From NCBI GenBank assembly GCA_905221605.1, contig CAJNDS010002097.1:62001-126000 (forward strand): 64,000 bases of DNA, written 5' to 3'. A model generated the notes under the pieces. That model did not search any database. It saw only the letters and a list, made by a program, of their open reading frames with translations, and was not told the DNA's origin. The DNA is from Symbiodinium natans. Taxonomy: Eukaryota > Sar > Dinophyceae > Suessiales > Symbiodiniaceae. Of this stretch, positions 1 through 11,464 are shown piece by piece. The stretch's first letter is position 1. Every line of letters begins with the position of its first letter. The position numbers and the translations under genes are program-made.

Positions 1-1400
1 GGGTACAAAAATCCCCTAAAAAAAGACTGTTAGAAAAAGGGGAAGCATCCCAAGTTTAGGGCATAGTGTTCAAAGGCCTGAACCTTAAACCCCAAATAAA
101 CCTTAACGCCCGACTCCTTAGGTGCAGTCGGGGCTCGTAATGCCGGGTTTCTTCAAGCCTGGGCTACTTCAACGGCTCAGGATAGGGTTTGAGGTTTAGG
201 GTTTAGGGCTTAGGGCTGGAGGGTTCTCAGTTCCCTAAGCTGGCTGAGAGGCTCAATCAAGACCTGACTATTCACCTACGCACTCTCTTCCCCGAGCCTT
301 TCGCAAACCAGGGTCTCTACATGGTCACTTCTCGTGATTAGGCTTTTTTTGGGCTTACAGTTATACCAGGCAGCCCTTATGCTTACAGGCCACCCATAAA
401 AAGGGACCACACTTCTGAAAACTGGCCACATAGAACTTGAGAGCCCGGGGCTAGGGTTTAGGGTTTGTCAAGGGTTTGGAGGGTTTGTGGGCTTGCGGGC
501 TTCTGTGAGGTGTAGGACGGGTATAGGGGTGCATGTAGGGTCGACGGTTTACCTGAGGCTTCCTTGGGGCTCATAGGGGTTCCTTAACCCCAAGCCCTAG
601 ACCCTAAACTCTCAACCGGTTTGCTGGCCGGACTTATCCGGCCCAGGCCTGATGTTGGATCTTCGGCATTATTACCCAACTGGTTATCACCAACTCCGGG
701 TTGAGGTTTAGGGTTTCTTTAGGGCATAGGGCTTAAGGCTTAGGGCTTAAGGCTTAGGGTCTTAGGGTTCAGGGTCTAGGGTTTACGGCTCAGGGTTTAG
801 GGTGCATAGCAGGGCACGGTTAGGATTATTTTAAAGGAACCCGTCAGGGGTGCAACCTTATAGGACTGTGAGTGAGCTTGGATACCCTGAAACTAAACTC
901 TAGCCGTAAACCCTATAAACCCTCAACCCCTAACTAAGCCCACAGACTCTGAACCCTAAACCCCCACAAACTCCACAAACTCTCTAAGCCCTACCAACCC
1001 GATGAACCCCCCCAAGCCTGTAAACCGTATAAACCCTAACCCTTATAGACCCTATTTAAACCCCCGAAACCCTGAACCTAAACCCTAAACCCTAAACACT
1101 AAACCCTAAACCCGAAACCCTAAACCCTAAACCCTAAACACCCTCCAAAGCCCTAAGTTCTAAAACTGCAAATCTGCCCTCTCTTTCACACCCCAATCAA
1201 AGTTTAACGTTTCGCTCCCGAAATATGAAATTAGAGGGAACCCAAAGCTTATAAAGTGACAAAGTTGTAGTGAAGTCCCACTCCCCTAAGGGTACATGTA
1301 CCTAAATAAGGAATACTTGGGCCTTAAAGTACTTCCTATTTTGGGACTTTGGGGCCCAAGTATACAATAATAAGGTACATGGACCCTTAGGGACCTAGTG
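1..1400. other. Heptamer-rich region with few gene signals
   Basis: Apart from the plus-strand exon-like stretch near 0.23-0.34 kb, this is a patchwork of degenerate TTTAGGG/CCCTAAA tracts. Bases 1-53 look like the right half of the foldback family that recurs at 19.1, 23.9, 43.1 and 51.2 kb (ending in GGAAGCATCCCAA). A second foldback spans about 1284-1393, with arms reading CCCTAAGGGTACATGTACCT and, inverted, AGGTACATGGACCCTTAGGG. No gene seen otherwise. Confidence 0.6.
231..341 (+). CDS. Possible terminal exon, unknown protein
   Basis: A 36-codon stretch follows a TTCTCAG acceptor-like site and ends at a TAG. It reads as balanced protein sequence (for example LNQDLTIHLRTLFPEPFANQ and GLYMVTSRD), unlike the surrounding repeat. 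No family is recognised. The acceptor lacks the exonic G usual in this window; an alternative start at the AG/G before the Leu-Asn-Gln segment would fit that rule. Upstream exons would lie outside the window. It may be a chance open stretch. Confidence 0.33.
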   Translation, partial: FPKLAERLNQDLTIHLRTLFPEPFANQGLYMVTSRD

Positions 1401-1428
1401 CCGAGGTGCGTAGCTGAGTCGAAGAGGC

Positions 1429-1475
1429 CTCAAAGCGGGCGGGTGTCTCAAGGCAGTGCATTTCGTTTCCCGAGC
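1429..1475 (-). CDS. Possible small exon, unknown protein
   Basis: On the minus strand a CCCCAG/G acceptor opens a 47-base stretch that in one frame reads SGNEMHCLETPARFE and stops at a GAG/GC donor-like site. Both borders obey the splice rule seen in the RBM25-like gene. Its phase does not follow directly from the exon at 2087-2164, so another exon or the other frame would be needed. Confidence 0.3.
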
Positions 1476-2086
1476 CTGGGGTTGAGGGTTGAGGGTTTAG
1501 GGTCTAAGGTTTTAAGGTTCCCCAAAAACCCTCAGATTCCAACCCCAAAAGACCTTAAACCAAACAGAAAAATCAACAGAGCATATGACCCCTGCTGAGT
1601 AAGAAGGATTCGAACCCTACACCCAACCCTAAACCGTAGACCCAACAACCGAGTGTTCTAACGGTGCTTTACAAGGATGGACGACTTTTCAAGGGGGAAC
1701 CCACAGTACAAACCTTATAGGGCTTAAGGGGGGTGAAGGGTTTTGGGTTTAGGGAGATTTTTGGCAATGTGTTAGGCTCCCGTGCTACCCCAAGCCCGAC
1801 AGAAGGGCTTTCGGATATCCACATGATAGCCTTAGGCCCACTCTTTTGCCAGCCGGGTACTCAAATAAACCTTAAACCCTAAACCCTAAACCCTAAACCC
1901 TAAACCACCCAAGAGGGCACCCAGGAGGGATGTAAAATATCAGCTCGGCAAGATAAGCAAGGAACCCTACATGCACCCACCAAAACGCTACCGCACCTGA
2001 GGCTAAACCCTAAACCCTAAACCCCAAACCCTAAACCCTAAACCCTAAACCCCAAACCCTAAGCCCTAAACTTGGGGGGCGCCTGC

Positions 2087-2164
2087 CTGCGGCTCCTCCT
2101 TGAAGATGCCGCGCCACCGGCACCAGGGAATATTGGCCCACGGGGCACGACATGCATGAGATGC
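2087..2164 (-). CDS. Exon, unknown Trp/Cys-rich protein
   Basis: A 26-codon island on the minus strand bordered by CCAAG/G and CAG/GCAGGCG, both matching the local splice rule. It encodes Trp- and Cys-rich sequence (core WANIPWCRWRGIFKEEPQ) quite unlike the heptamer repeat on either side. It enters in phase 0, as the exon at 3353-3417 requires, so the two may be neighbouring exons of one gene. Function not recognised; WRKY-like or zinc-binding character cannot be claimed from so short a piece. Confidence 0.45.
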
Positions 2165-2763
2165 CTTGGGGTTTAGGGTTTAGGGCGTATATGGATTTAG
2201 GGTTTGGGGTTTCGGGTTTAGGGCGTTGGGGGTTCCCGGCTTTAGGGCGATGGCGCGGTTTTGGGGGTTCGGCGGTTTTGGGGGTTCAGGGTGCGGGGCT
2301 TTGGAGGAGCTTGTGGTTGGGGATTTGGAGCTTGCTGTTTTCGGTTGTGGGTGTTGGGTGGTAGGGCTTCCAGGGTGAAGGGATTGAGCTGTTTTGGGCT
2401 TTAGAGTTTAGAAGCTATACGCTAAAGTCGTATTGTAGGCGTGTCTCCCAGGAATCACGTTTGTTGGCCTTTTCATTCGCTCCGTCTGATACCCAAAGTT
2501 TGGGGTTCCAGGATAGTTAGAAACTTAAACCCTAGAAGCCCTACAAGCCCCTAGAACCCTCAACCCCAAAAACCCTTAAACTCCCGAAAGCCCAAGAACC
2601 CTGAACCGCGAAAGCCTTAAACCCCCCCCGAAAGCCCCAAAACCTTACGAAGCCCAAGTCGGAGGAACTCCCTCTTCGAGCCTAAGTTTGTGCCATCCCG
2701 AAAGGAAAATAGGGGCTGAGGGTTTTGGGCTTCGGGGTGTCAATTTACGGGAAGCCCTCTTGG

Positions 2764-3310
2764 GGTGGGTATATGGTCCCTTAGTAAGGGCCCTTAAAAA
2801 GGGTCCCACTTACATGCCCTTTATATACCCAAGGGCCCCTACATCCTTCAAAGGAGGCAAGGGAGCATCTTAAGGGCCCATATAACTACCCTTCGAACGG
2901 CCGAAAACACCTTCTTCACGACAGTAAAAATCGGGTTTGCGTCGTGGGCTTATAAGAGGAACCAATTCTGAGAAGCCCTCTTCGGGTAGTTCTGGGGTCC
3001 CTGAACGGGGTACGTATATGTTTAAGGGATCATCTTAAGGGCCCATAGAACTACCCTAAGAAGCCCGAAACCACCCCAAACTCTTACGAAGCCACAGTGC
3101 GCATGGAGAAGGGGCCCTTACATCAGAAGCCCTGAAAGGACGTAAGGGACCATCTTAAGGGCCCATATAACCACCCTTAGAAGCCCGAAACCACCCAAGC
3201 TCCTAGGAAGCCGCAGTGCCCCTATGTACCCCTAAAACAACCCTATACAACCCCAAGGGCCCTTACATCAGAACCCCTTATAAGGGACCATCTGAAGGTC
3301 CCGTAAAACA
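2764..3310. repeat. Cluster of ACATGGTCCCTTA foldback repeats
   Basis: Four or more related copies carry TGGTCCCTTA or its complement TAAGGGACCAT together with AAGGGCCCATATAACTACCC. They resemble the foldbacks at 26.5, 28.8, 29.5, 40.5, 46.6, 55.1 and 57.0 kb. The copies at about 3.0, 3.1 and 3.25 kb are arranged head to tail. Confidence 0.6.
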
Positions 3311-3352
3311 CCCTAGGAAAGCCCGAAGCCACCCCAAACCCTAGGAAGGCAC

Positions 3353-3417
3353 AGTGCGCATGAAGACCATCTCCGACTTCCTCATCTGCCCCTTGCAGCG
3401 GCCATCGGTGCACAGGC
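3353..3417 (-). CDS. Exon, unknown Cys-containing protein
   Basis: A minus-strand island between CGCAAG/G and ACT/GTG, both good local splice sites. It enters in phase 1, leaves in phase 0 and encodes LCTDGRCKGQMRKSEMVFMR. It can join in frame to the exon at 2087-2164. The Cys pair spaced by four residues could be part of a zinc site, but nothing more can be said. Confidence 0.45.
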
Positions 3418-3479
3418 CTTGCGTCGCAAGAAGATTTGGTGGAGGAACCGAGCAACCTCTACATATAACCAGGCCCCCT

Positions 3480-4830
3480 CCACTCCTGTACCCTGCTGAC
3501 CCTAAACACCCCTAAACACCCCAAAACACCCTAAACCCTAAACCCTAAACCCTAAACCCCAAACATCCCTAAACCGATTGGCGGCTTCAGGGGCTCTTCG
3601 CGAGGAAAGGCCCGGAGTTGAGGGGGCTTGGGATTTTGCGTTCGCCGTTCAGGGGGTTTTGGGTTTAGGGTTTAGGGTTCAGGGTTTAGGGTTTAGGGTT
3701 TAGGGTTTAGGGTTTGGGGTTTGGGGTTTAGGGTTTAGGGTTTAGGGGGAACACCCTAAACCCTTAACCAATCTTTGGCTGTAGAGTAGGCAGAGGGCTC
3801 CCCCTTTGCGTGCACTGAGATGTGGCTTGGGGGTTCGGCCTTTTTGTTGGGTTTACGGTTTAGGGCTTCTAGAGATTGTATAGGGTTTGGGTCCGAAGTT
3901 TTGAACGAAACGTGTTGACCGAAAGTTTTGAACGAAACGTTTTGACAGAAAGTTGTGAACGAAACGTTCTTGCGAGAACGCGTGCGAACCATGAAACAAG
4001 AGTGGGTTTGGAACCCTGAAACGGCAATTTATGAACCCCGCCTCGAAAATCGAGGTACCACGTCAAATCAACTGCAAACTTGCGCCTTCTTAACTTTTTG
4101 ACAGCTCTCGCCAGAGTGTGCTGTCTGGGCTAATTTCCGATTCGCACCAAGATCACTTTCGCTCCGTTCTCCGAGCTTCTCACCTGCGTGCTGAATTTCG
4201 GCATTTTGAGCAGTGTTCGTATTGGGATGATAGTGGCTGCTATTCAGGCTCTGTTTGGGCTGGGACGATAGGCTGTCGAGTACCCGAAATCCGAGAAACA
4301 AAGAAACCCCAAAGACTGACAACTTTAGCCCTTACCTGGGCTACCAGGAATACAGGATTAGGGCGCAGTCGTGCAACTTTAAGCACTAAACCGTTATAGA
4401 GCTTATGGTTTCCGCAGGTGGGGCAATTATTCTCTGGGTTCATCTTGGGATATGTTCATCCTGCCCTTTCTTGTGCCCAAGAACCCAAAACCCTAAACTC
4501 CACGTCCCCTTTTTGTATCGTTACTCAAAGCATTTCCTGAGGGGCTTGGGGTTTCAAAGACTGGCTCTGGGGGTTTAGGGTTTAGGGTTTAGGGTTTTGG
4601 GTTAAGGCCCTGGGGTCACCTTACCGGATTTAGGGGTTTAGGGGTTGGGAGTTGGGGGGCCTTTTGCGAGGAACTCCCAGCCTATTGACTCCTCAGTCGC
4701 AACTCTCAACCCATTATAAAGCCCTAGACATTCAACCCATGACCTGGAAACCTCCACCCTCAACCCTACAAGCCTCAACCCTAACCCTAGAATGCAGCTG
4801 CGGTTTGGGTTTGGGTTTGGAACTCAGGAG
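3480..4830. other. Heptamer tracts around a unique island
   Basis: Telomere-type tracts occupy 3510-3760 and about 4560-4600. Bases 3896-3972 hold three imperfect copies of a 25-base unit (GTTTTGAACGAAACGT core). Bases 4100-4450 are unique sequence open on both strands; on the minus strand it includes CPTCGNHKLYNG, suggestive of a zinc ribbon half, but no convincing splice borders were found. Confidence 0.4.
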
Positions 4831-6790
4831 ACCAAGATCCCCCCGTCAATGAGGTTGTATCGGGGTTTCAGCCAGGTAGGGCTTCGCCAATGCCTGTTCC
4901 AGCCTGTTTTAAGCCACGTCCATCTTGGTCTATTGGTCTAAAGCGGAGGCGGAGGTTCGCGAAAAAAAGATGTTCGGCCAGCTTCGTTCCCGTAAGTCCT
5001 TATTCCTACAGTAACCATATCGTTCTTCGAAAAGCCCTAAGCCCTAGACCAACTTTGTCTTTCCTATTCTTCCCTCTCTGTATACATATACTTTGTCCCA
5101 CCACTGAATTTGAAGCAAGCCTTCACGAAACAGGACTATAGTGCAAACCGCAGATCCTGAAACAGCTGGTGGCTCAGGGCCCTGGCATACCTGACATTTA
5201 ACTCTAAACCCTAAGCGCTGAAGACCTCAACCCGGAAAGTGAAACTTTAAAAAACCAGCTGTTAGAAGCTGCTCACAGAGCGGGCAGACACGTCTCTGCT
5301 GTGGAAAACATAGCTTCATTCTCCATGAACAAAGCTGACAGCAGCGATCGCACCCAATCTACCGGAGCACAGTCGAAAACTTGAGGCAGCTGCGAAAATA
5401 ATATGAACTATTCCCGAACCCTAAAAACGTAGAAAACCTAAGGGCTACACAGCTAACCAAGCCCTACACACCAGTAGACCAGTAGGAGGACGCTACACAC
5501 CAGGTGCTACTTCACACAGAGGGCAAAAACGTCCTTGCTGTGGAAAACATAGCTTAATTCTCCATGAACAAAGCTGTTTGCAGCGATCGCACCCAGTTTA
5601 CCGGAGCAATGGTGAAAACCTGAAGCTGCTGGGAAAAACTAGGAGACCAAGATCCTCCCGTCAATTAGGTTGTATCGGGGTTTCAGCCACGTAGGGCGTT
5701 GCCAATGCCTGTTCCAGCCTGTCTTAAGCCACGTCCATCTTGGTCTAAAGCGGAGGCGGAGGTTCGCGAAAAAAAGATGTTCGGCCAGCTTCGTTCCCGT
5801 AAGTCCTTATTCCTACAGTAACCATATCGTTCTTCGAAGGCCCTAAGCCCTAGACCAACTTTGTCTTTCCTATTCTTCCCTCTATGTATACATATACTTT
5901 GTCCCACCACTGAATTTGAAGCAAGCCTTCACCAAACAGGACTATAGCGCAGACCGCAGATCCCGAAGCAGCTGGTGGCTCAGGGCCCTGGCACCTGACA
6001 TTTAACTCTACTAAACCCGGAAAGCTAAAGCCCACACACCAGCTGTCAGAATCTGCTCACACAGCGGGCAAAAACGTCTCTGCTGTGGTTAACACAGCTT
6101 CATCCTCCATGAACAAAGCTGACAGCAGCGATCGCACCCAATCTACCGGAGCACAGTCGAAAACTTGAAGCTGCTGGGAAAATATTTTGAACGAGGAGAC
6201 CAAGATCCTCCCGTCAATGAGGTTGTATCGGGGTTTCAGCAACCTAGGGCTGTTCCAGCCTGTCTTAAGCCACGTCCATCTTGGTCTCGGAAAGCGGAGG
6301 CGGAGGTTCGCGCAAAATGGCTGTTAGGCCAGCTTCGCTCCTTTAAAGTCCTTATTTCTACAGTAACCATGTCGTTCTTCGAAAGCACTAAGCCCTACAC
6401 CAACTTTGTCTTTCCTATTATTCGTAAGCCCTAAGCCCTACACCAACTTTGTCTTTCCTATTCTTCCCTCTATGTATACATATACCTTGTCCCACCACTG
6501 AATTTGAAGCAAGCCTTCACCAAACAGGACTCTCGTGCAGACCGCAGATCCTGAAACAGCTGGTGGCTCAGGGCCCTGGCATACCTGACATTTAAAACTC
6601 TACTAAACCCGGAAAGCAAAAGCCCATACACCAGCTGTCAGAAGCTGCTCACACAGCGGGCAAAAACGTCTCTGCTGTGGTTAACATAGCTGCATCCTCC
6701 ATGAACAAAGCTGTTTGCAGCAATCGCACCCAATTTACCGGAGCAGAGCTGAAAATTTGAAGCTGCTGGGGAGATAGTTTGAAGTATTCC
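4828..6790. repeat. Tandem two-module repeat, three main copies
   Basis: Module A begins GACCAAGATCC(T/C)CCCGTCAAT and runs about 430 bases through a conserved stretch ending near GGTGGCTCAGGGCCCTGGCA; copies start at 4830, 5644 and 6200. Module B (GTCTCTGCTGTGG ... CAGCGATCGCACCCA) follows at about 5266, again in a truncated extra copy near 5520, and at 6053 and 6640. The order is A-B-B'-A-B-A-B. The block ends about 110 bases beyond the 3' end of the transposase gene and is nearly free of heptamer tracts, so it may belong to that transposon. Short ORFs inside it are not conserved between copies. Confidence 0.85.
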
Positions 6791-6921
6791 CGAAACCCTA
6801 GAAAACAAACACAGAAACGGCAGAGCTCCGGAAACAGCTGGTGCGTTTAGGGTCCTGGCAGACCTGACTGTCAAGTGTGAAACCCAAGGGACCATGTTCT
6901 ACCAAGAGCAAGGTCAGACGT

Positions 6922-9656
6922 TCAACCGCGGCGTCGCCGCTGCCTTGCCGGCCCTTCGTCGTCTGAGTGCCGAACATCGCGAGCTGCTTGCACTACATCT
7001 GGCACCACGGGCGGAACGTGGTGATGGAGTTGCCAGTGTTCTTCTAGCGCATAGCTATGCGGGCACTGGCCATCCCATGTCCACATCCAGCACGTACAGC
7101 GGCAGGAGTCATTGCCTTCAGTGTGCCAGACGCAGCAAAAAGTGCTCCAGAACTCCGAGTACCGATCCCAGTTCACCTTTTTCGGTGCACTCGGGTGCGC
7201 AGACTCGCCGGCATCCTGGAGGATACCCTCCGCCTCTAGTGCAGACAAGAGCCGCGCCTCTTTGCGAGCTTGCAAAAGGCGCCGCATCCTCTGCAGCGTA
7301 CCTCTCGGCACAACACGTGGCTTGTTGACCGCAAGGCAAGCCCAGCGCGTGTTGCGACCCTCACCGTCGTCCATCTCGACAAACTGCGAGCCTGGCGCTT
7401 GTATGCGCCGCAGAAGGTGAGGTATCGGCGGAAAATACTCCAGGTCGCCAAAAGGCCTTCGGTGCCTCGCTCCTGCCGTGACTGAGGAATGGAAGAAGTT
7501 TGCGGGCTTTCTTTCCAACCGAATAAGAAAAGAATAATCCCAGTATCATCACATTATTATTGAGGGTTTTAATTTTGCCTCCTTCCCATCTGCAATCCTC
7601 GAGGTTCAAGCATCCAATCATCTGGCCGACGGGGTCGCTCGGCAGTCAAACAGTCGGGCGGCGCCATGAGAGACAAGGGCGCCTGCAGGTCAAACTTATG
7701 ATTGGTTGGGGGGGAGGACATAGGGGCACAACAGAAGACTGATGACTAGGAATGGCTCGCCTGTGACCCCGCCAGACGATCTGCTTCGTGGATGTCAGAC
7801 GTCCAAAGCACGCTCGCCTTGAGCAAGTTCTCAGCCACCATCTTGTGGGTCTTAGCTGGGCCTTGTCCCCTGACATCTGTCTTGATTTTTGAATTCGCAG
7901 CTTCGGCAGCCTGCTGCGTGCAAGGATGACCAGTCTGGGCTTTGGAACCCACGCCCACCCACCAACGAGCACTCCATATCAAGTCTTCTTGGAGTCCTGA
8001 ATCCCTGGCGCAGGGGTTGCTGGGGACGACGAAGGGCTGAGAGGGCTGGAGGTTTTAAGTGAGGAGGTTTTAGGTGAGGTTTGAGCTTCGGGTTTAGGAC
8101 CAATCCGAGCCTTGGGGGAGGGATCTGAACGAAATACTGCTCCTGCACATACTGCATAAACTTCTCCTCGCCCCAGCAAAATTTCATGCGCAAAAAAAGC
8201 GTCTTCGCCAGGATGTGGAACATGATGATCGTAGGGCAAAGCGCCAGGTGTGTGATGTTGTTGAGCACAGCCCAGACGGGATACTTGATCAGGTGGGGAG
8301 CGACGCCGAGACCCCTGCCGCGACCACGGCCGCGACCTCCACGGCCGCGACCTCCACGTCCACCAGAGCGCCCGGCCCGACGGGCAGGAGCAACGGCTCG
8401 GCCCCGCGCACCCCGAGCCCGCGGAGGCGGGCGGGCTGGCTCCTCGCCATCACGCGTTTCCTGCTTTTTCCCGCGACGGTCGTTTCCAAGCAAATTCCTT
8501 CGCAAATGCTCGAGGTCGTTGACGACCTGCGCTCTCGGCCAGACACGTTCGCAAGCGGTACGACTGCCTGTGAAGTAGTCACAATTGACTTGGCAAACAA
8601 CATTCGCCATACCTCGACGGGCCAGCTCTGTCCTCAGATTGCGTAGGCTTCAAGGCTTCGGGTTTTGAGGGCTAGGGTTAAAAGGGTTGAGGCTGGCAAG
8701 CATGTAAGGCTAATCCCAGCAAGACTCTGCACGGCCTGGAACACTTTGAGGTACCCAGCGGAAGCTTCGACAGCATAGCAAACAAACGCCAGCGGCCACG
8801 GGGTCCTGCGCCAGGACCCTCCAAGGCATCTGTAAAGGACCAAGGACACGACGCCCCAGCGAAAGGACATCAACTCGAGGGAATGCGTAAAGTCAGCTGC
8901 GAGGCAGATCTTTGAAGCCCCAAGCTGCTCCAATGCTTCAAAAAAACCCAAGATCAAAATGACGTAGCTGAAGGGCTTCATCAGCACATCTTTGACGGTG
9001 TCGGACCGGCGCTCCGACCAAGTAAGGAACTCCGGCTGGCTCTCCTGGAACAACTTGGTGGCTCCACCCTGCCGTCCGCGGCGATGTCTCAGGATTGCAC
9101 GGGTGGCTTCTGCTGCAACGCGATCTTCCCCCAAGAAAACACTGACCGAACTTGCTGTGGCCTTGAGGCCCCTTTCCTGCAATGCATCAGCCGCAGCCAC
9201 CACCTTGCGTCTTTCCTCATTTGTAGGCATGACTTGCACGGGTTTCTTTTTGCCGCGCCTTCGAACAGGTTCTCCTTTGTGCTCGCCAGAAGTACAGATG
9301 CTGAGACGGTACATCTGACCCTGCTCCAACCACGCGCCTTGAAAGCGAAAAGTTTTCCCATTTCCCTCGCGGCAGTTCGTGCAGCTCATGCAAAATGCTG
9401 TGGTAACAAAGGATGCGTCCCCCTGCTCCCGGGGAGTGGAAAAGGCACCGACCAAGATCTCATTCTCGCTGCTCCATGCGCGTGCCGCTTTTCGCAGCTT
9501 GTCCTTTTCGGATCTGGCATCGCTGAGAGCTGCCCTTGTGTAAATTTTGCGATCCAGAGGCACATAAGCACGAGCACGCCTCCGAGAGGCTTGCGCATCC
9601 TGGCCATCGCCATCCGAGCCCTCCATTACAGACTCAGCCGTTTCTGCTGTAAACAA
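6922..9656 (-). CDS. Mutator-like (MULE) transposase, spliced
   Basis: DDE-type transposase that would cut and paste its element. Exon 1 (9656-8698) starts at a Met and carries a Cys-rich N-terminal zinc region (FCMSCTNC around residues 88-95), then KICLAADFTHS with the first catalytic Asp near residue 255 and WPLAFVCYAVEASAGYL, typical of the MULE core. A 65-base intron (8697-8633, GC donor, GAG/G acceptor) containing degenerate heptamer repeat leads to exon 2 (8632 to about 8120): VNCDYFTGSRTACERVWP followed by a D..H..RN motif, a low-complexity Arg/Gly stretch and WGEEKFMQYVQEQYF. Exon 3 (from about 7996 to about 7746) has WSARWWVGVGSKAQTGHP and a TQQAAEAANSKIK segment holding the likely catalytic Glu. 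Exon 4 (about 7520-6922) carries a SWIM finger near 7104-7057 (CRC...CPH). The joins at exons 2-3 and 3-4 are not resolved. It looks intact, but a full frame was not proved. Confidence 0.75.
7057..7104 (-). other. SWIM zinc-finger segment of the MULE transposase
   Basis: Minus-strand translation CRCTCWMWTWDGQCPH fits the CxCx(n)CxH SWIM pattern found C-terminal to the catalytic core in MULE and FAR1-type proteins. About 44 more residues follow, ending in a basic run before the stop at 6922. Confidence 0.75.
8633..8697 (-). other. Short MULE intron made of degenerate heptamer repeat
   Basis: Minus strand: a GC donor after TGC TT and a GAG/G acceptor. The interior reads AACCCTTTTAACCCTAGCCC then CTCAAAACCCGAAGCCTTGA, a decayed CCCTAAA array. 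Removing it joins ...LTC to LTELARRGM in frame and avoids the in-frame stop after ...LEAYAI. This is the smallest example here of an intron built from telomere-type sequence. Confidence 0.65.
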
Positions 9657-10129
9657 GCAGCGGGTTTGCCATAAAGACTTCTTTTCAGGGAACCTTGAAG
9701 CCTACAACTGTAGAACCCAACAGACCCAACGCTTCGTCTTTTTCCCACTACACTACACAGGCTTCGGGCTTGAAATCCTCAAACGCGTAACCCAGACATT
9801 TAATCCGAAACCGAAACCGAAACGAAACACCTCTCTTCCCACAACCCGTTGCCTGCTCAATCGTCTTCCTCCGCGGAGCTTTCCGCCGGCACACGGCTGG
9901 AGCTTTCTGCCGGAACACGGCTGTCCTTGCGCACCTGCCGGCGCACAGGGAGGCGTGAGGGTTTGGGGCTTAGGATTGGCTTTGCCATAAAAGATCTGTT
10001 CTGCAAAAGCTAGGTCTATCGGTCTATGGAAACTCGAAACCCTGCTCGCCTCAGTTCCCTCCGCACCGGTTTCTGCCGGCACACGGCCGTCCTTGCAAAG
10101 GGGGGGCTGGTTGTGGGCCGGCGCGCGGG

Positions 10130-10925
10130 GGGGGTGCGCGGAGGGTGTGAGAAAATGGTGCGCAGATGGTGTGCGGGGGGTGTGCAGCGGGCGCGCAGGG
10201 GGTGCGCGGAGGGTGCGCGGAGGGTGCGCGGAGGGTGCGCGGGAGGGTGCGCGGAGGGTGGAGGGTGCGCGGAGGGTGCGCGGAGGGTGCGCGGGGGGGT
10301 GCGCGGGAGGGTGCACGGGAGGGTGCTTGGGAAGGTGCGGGGAGGGTGTGTGGGAGGGTGTGTGGGGAGGGTGCGCGGGAGGGTGCGAGGGTGTGGAGGG
10401 TGCGCGGAGAGGGTGCGCAGGAGAGGGTGTGCGGGAGGGTGCGCGGGAGGGTGCGCGCGAGGGGTGCGCGGAGGGTGCGCGGAGGGTGCGCGGAGGGTGC
10501 GCGGGAGGGTGCGCAGGAGGGTGCGCGGAGGGTGAGGGTGGGTGCGCGGAGGGTGCGCGGAGGGTGCGCGGAGGGTGCGCGGGAGGGTGCGCGGGAGGGT
10601 GTGTGGGAGGGTGCGCGGAGGGCGCGCGGGGGTGCGCGGAGGGTGCGCGGAGGTGCGCGGAGGGTGTGCGGAGGGTGCGCGGGAGGGTGCACGGAGGGTG
10701 CGCGGGAGGGTGCGCGGGAGGGTGCGCGGGAGGGTGTGGGGGAGGGTGCGCGCGAGGGTGCGCGGGAGGGTGCGGAGGGTGCGCGGAGGGTGCGCGGAGG
10801 GTGCGCGGAGGGTGCGCGGAGGGTGCGCGGAGGGTGTGCGGGAGGGTGTGCGGGAGGGTGCGCGGGAGGGTGCGTGGGAGGGTGTGCGGGAGGGTGCGCG
10901 GAGGGCGTGCGAGGGTGCCTGGAGG
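10130..10925. repeat. G-rich 11/12-bp minisatellite
   Basis: About 70 tandem copies of GCGCGGAGGGT (11 bp) and GCGCGGGAGGGT (12 bp), with a few GTGTGGGAGGGT variants. Mixing of 11- and 12-bp units rotates the reading frame, so long ORFs exist in several frames on both strands (Ala-Pro-His-Pro repeats on minus, Gly-Cys-Ala on plus) without being genes. The plus strand is strongly G-rich and regularly spaced in GGG runs, a pattern able to form G-quadruplexes. Confidence 0.95.
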
Positions 10926-10979
10926 GTAAGGTTCAGGGTGCCAGCGTTTAAGGGTCCACATCGTCGATTTGTCTGTGTT

Positions 10980-11300
10980 TGAGGGTTTTAAGGTTTAGGG
11001 TTTAGGGTTTAGGGTTGGTCTTGAGGGTTTTAAGGTTTAGGGTAAGTGAGGGTGCGGGGAGTCGATCTGCCTGGCGTTCAGGGTCTGGGGTCTAGGGTTT
11101 GGGGTTGGGGGGTTGAAGGTGGGCTCCCAGGTGGGCTCCCAAACAATAAACCCAAGACCCTTTCCTTCTTGTCGTCACCTTGCCTCAAAAATTGAAGCTC
11201 CTATGCAGCCTTCAGCCCTCGAATCTTCAGGGACCATGCTTCAGGGCAAAGTGTCAAGGAAACCCTAAAGTCTAAACCCTAAACCCTTGATCCTCAACCG
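10980..11300. other. Heptamer tract and unrecognised sequence
   Basis: A short TTTAGGG array (about 10990-11045) with degenerate flanks closes the heptamer-poor transposase block; no gene signal seen. Confidence 0.5.
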
Positions 11301-11464
11301 AAGCCCAAAGGCTGAAAAACCCCTCTTCCCCTTTAGGGTTTGCCTGCGGAGGCCAGCATCCCACGCTCTGGCCTCCTCAGTTTCCAAGTCGATAAGTGGC
11401 ACGCGGCCTCGGAGGCCACGTACGAATTGCTGGGCCTGGCAAGAACGTTTTTCATGCTTGGCAG

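Noticed and set aside
4240-4443. CPTCGNHKLYNG as a zinc-ribbon protein
   Set aside because: Only one CxxC pair, an acceptor without exonic G and no clear donor.
9753-10982. Long ORFs (up to 402 codons) through the minisatellite
   Set aside because: They exist in several frames on both strands because the unit alternates between 11 and 12 bases; the translations are pure repeat.
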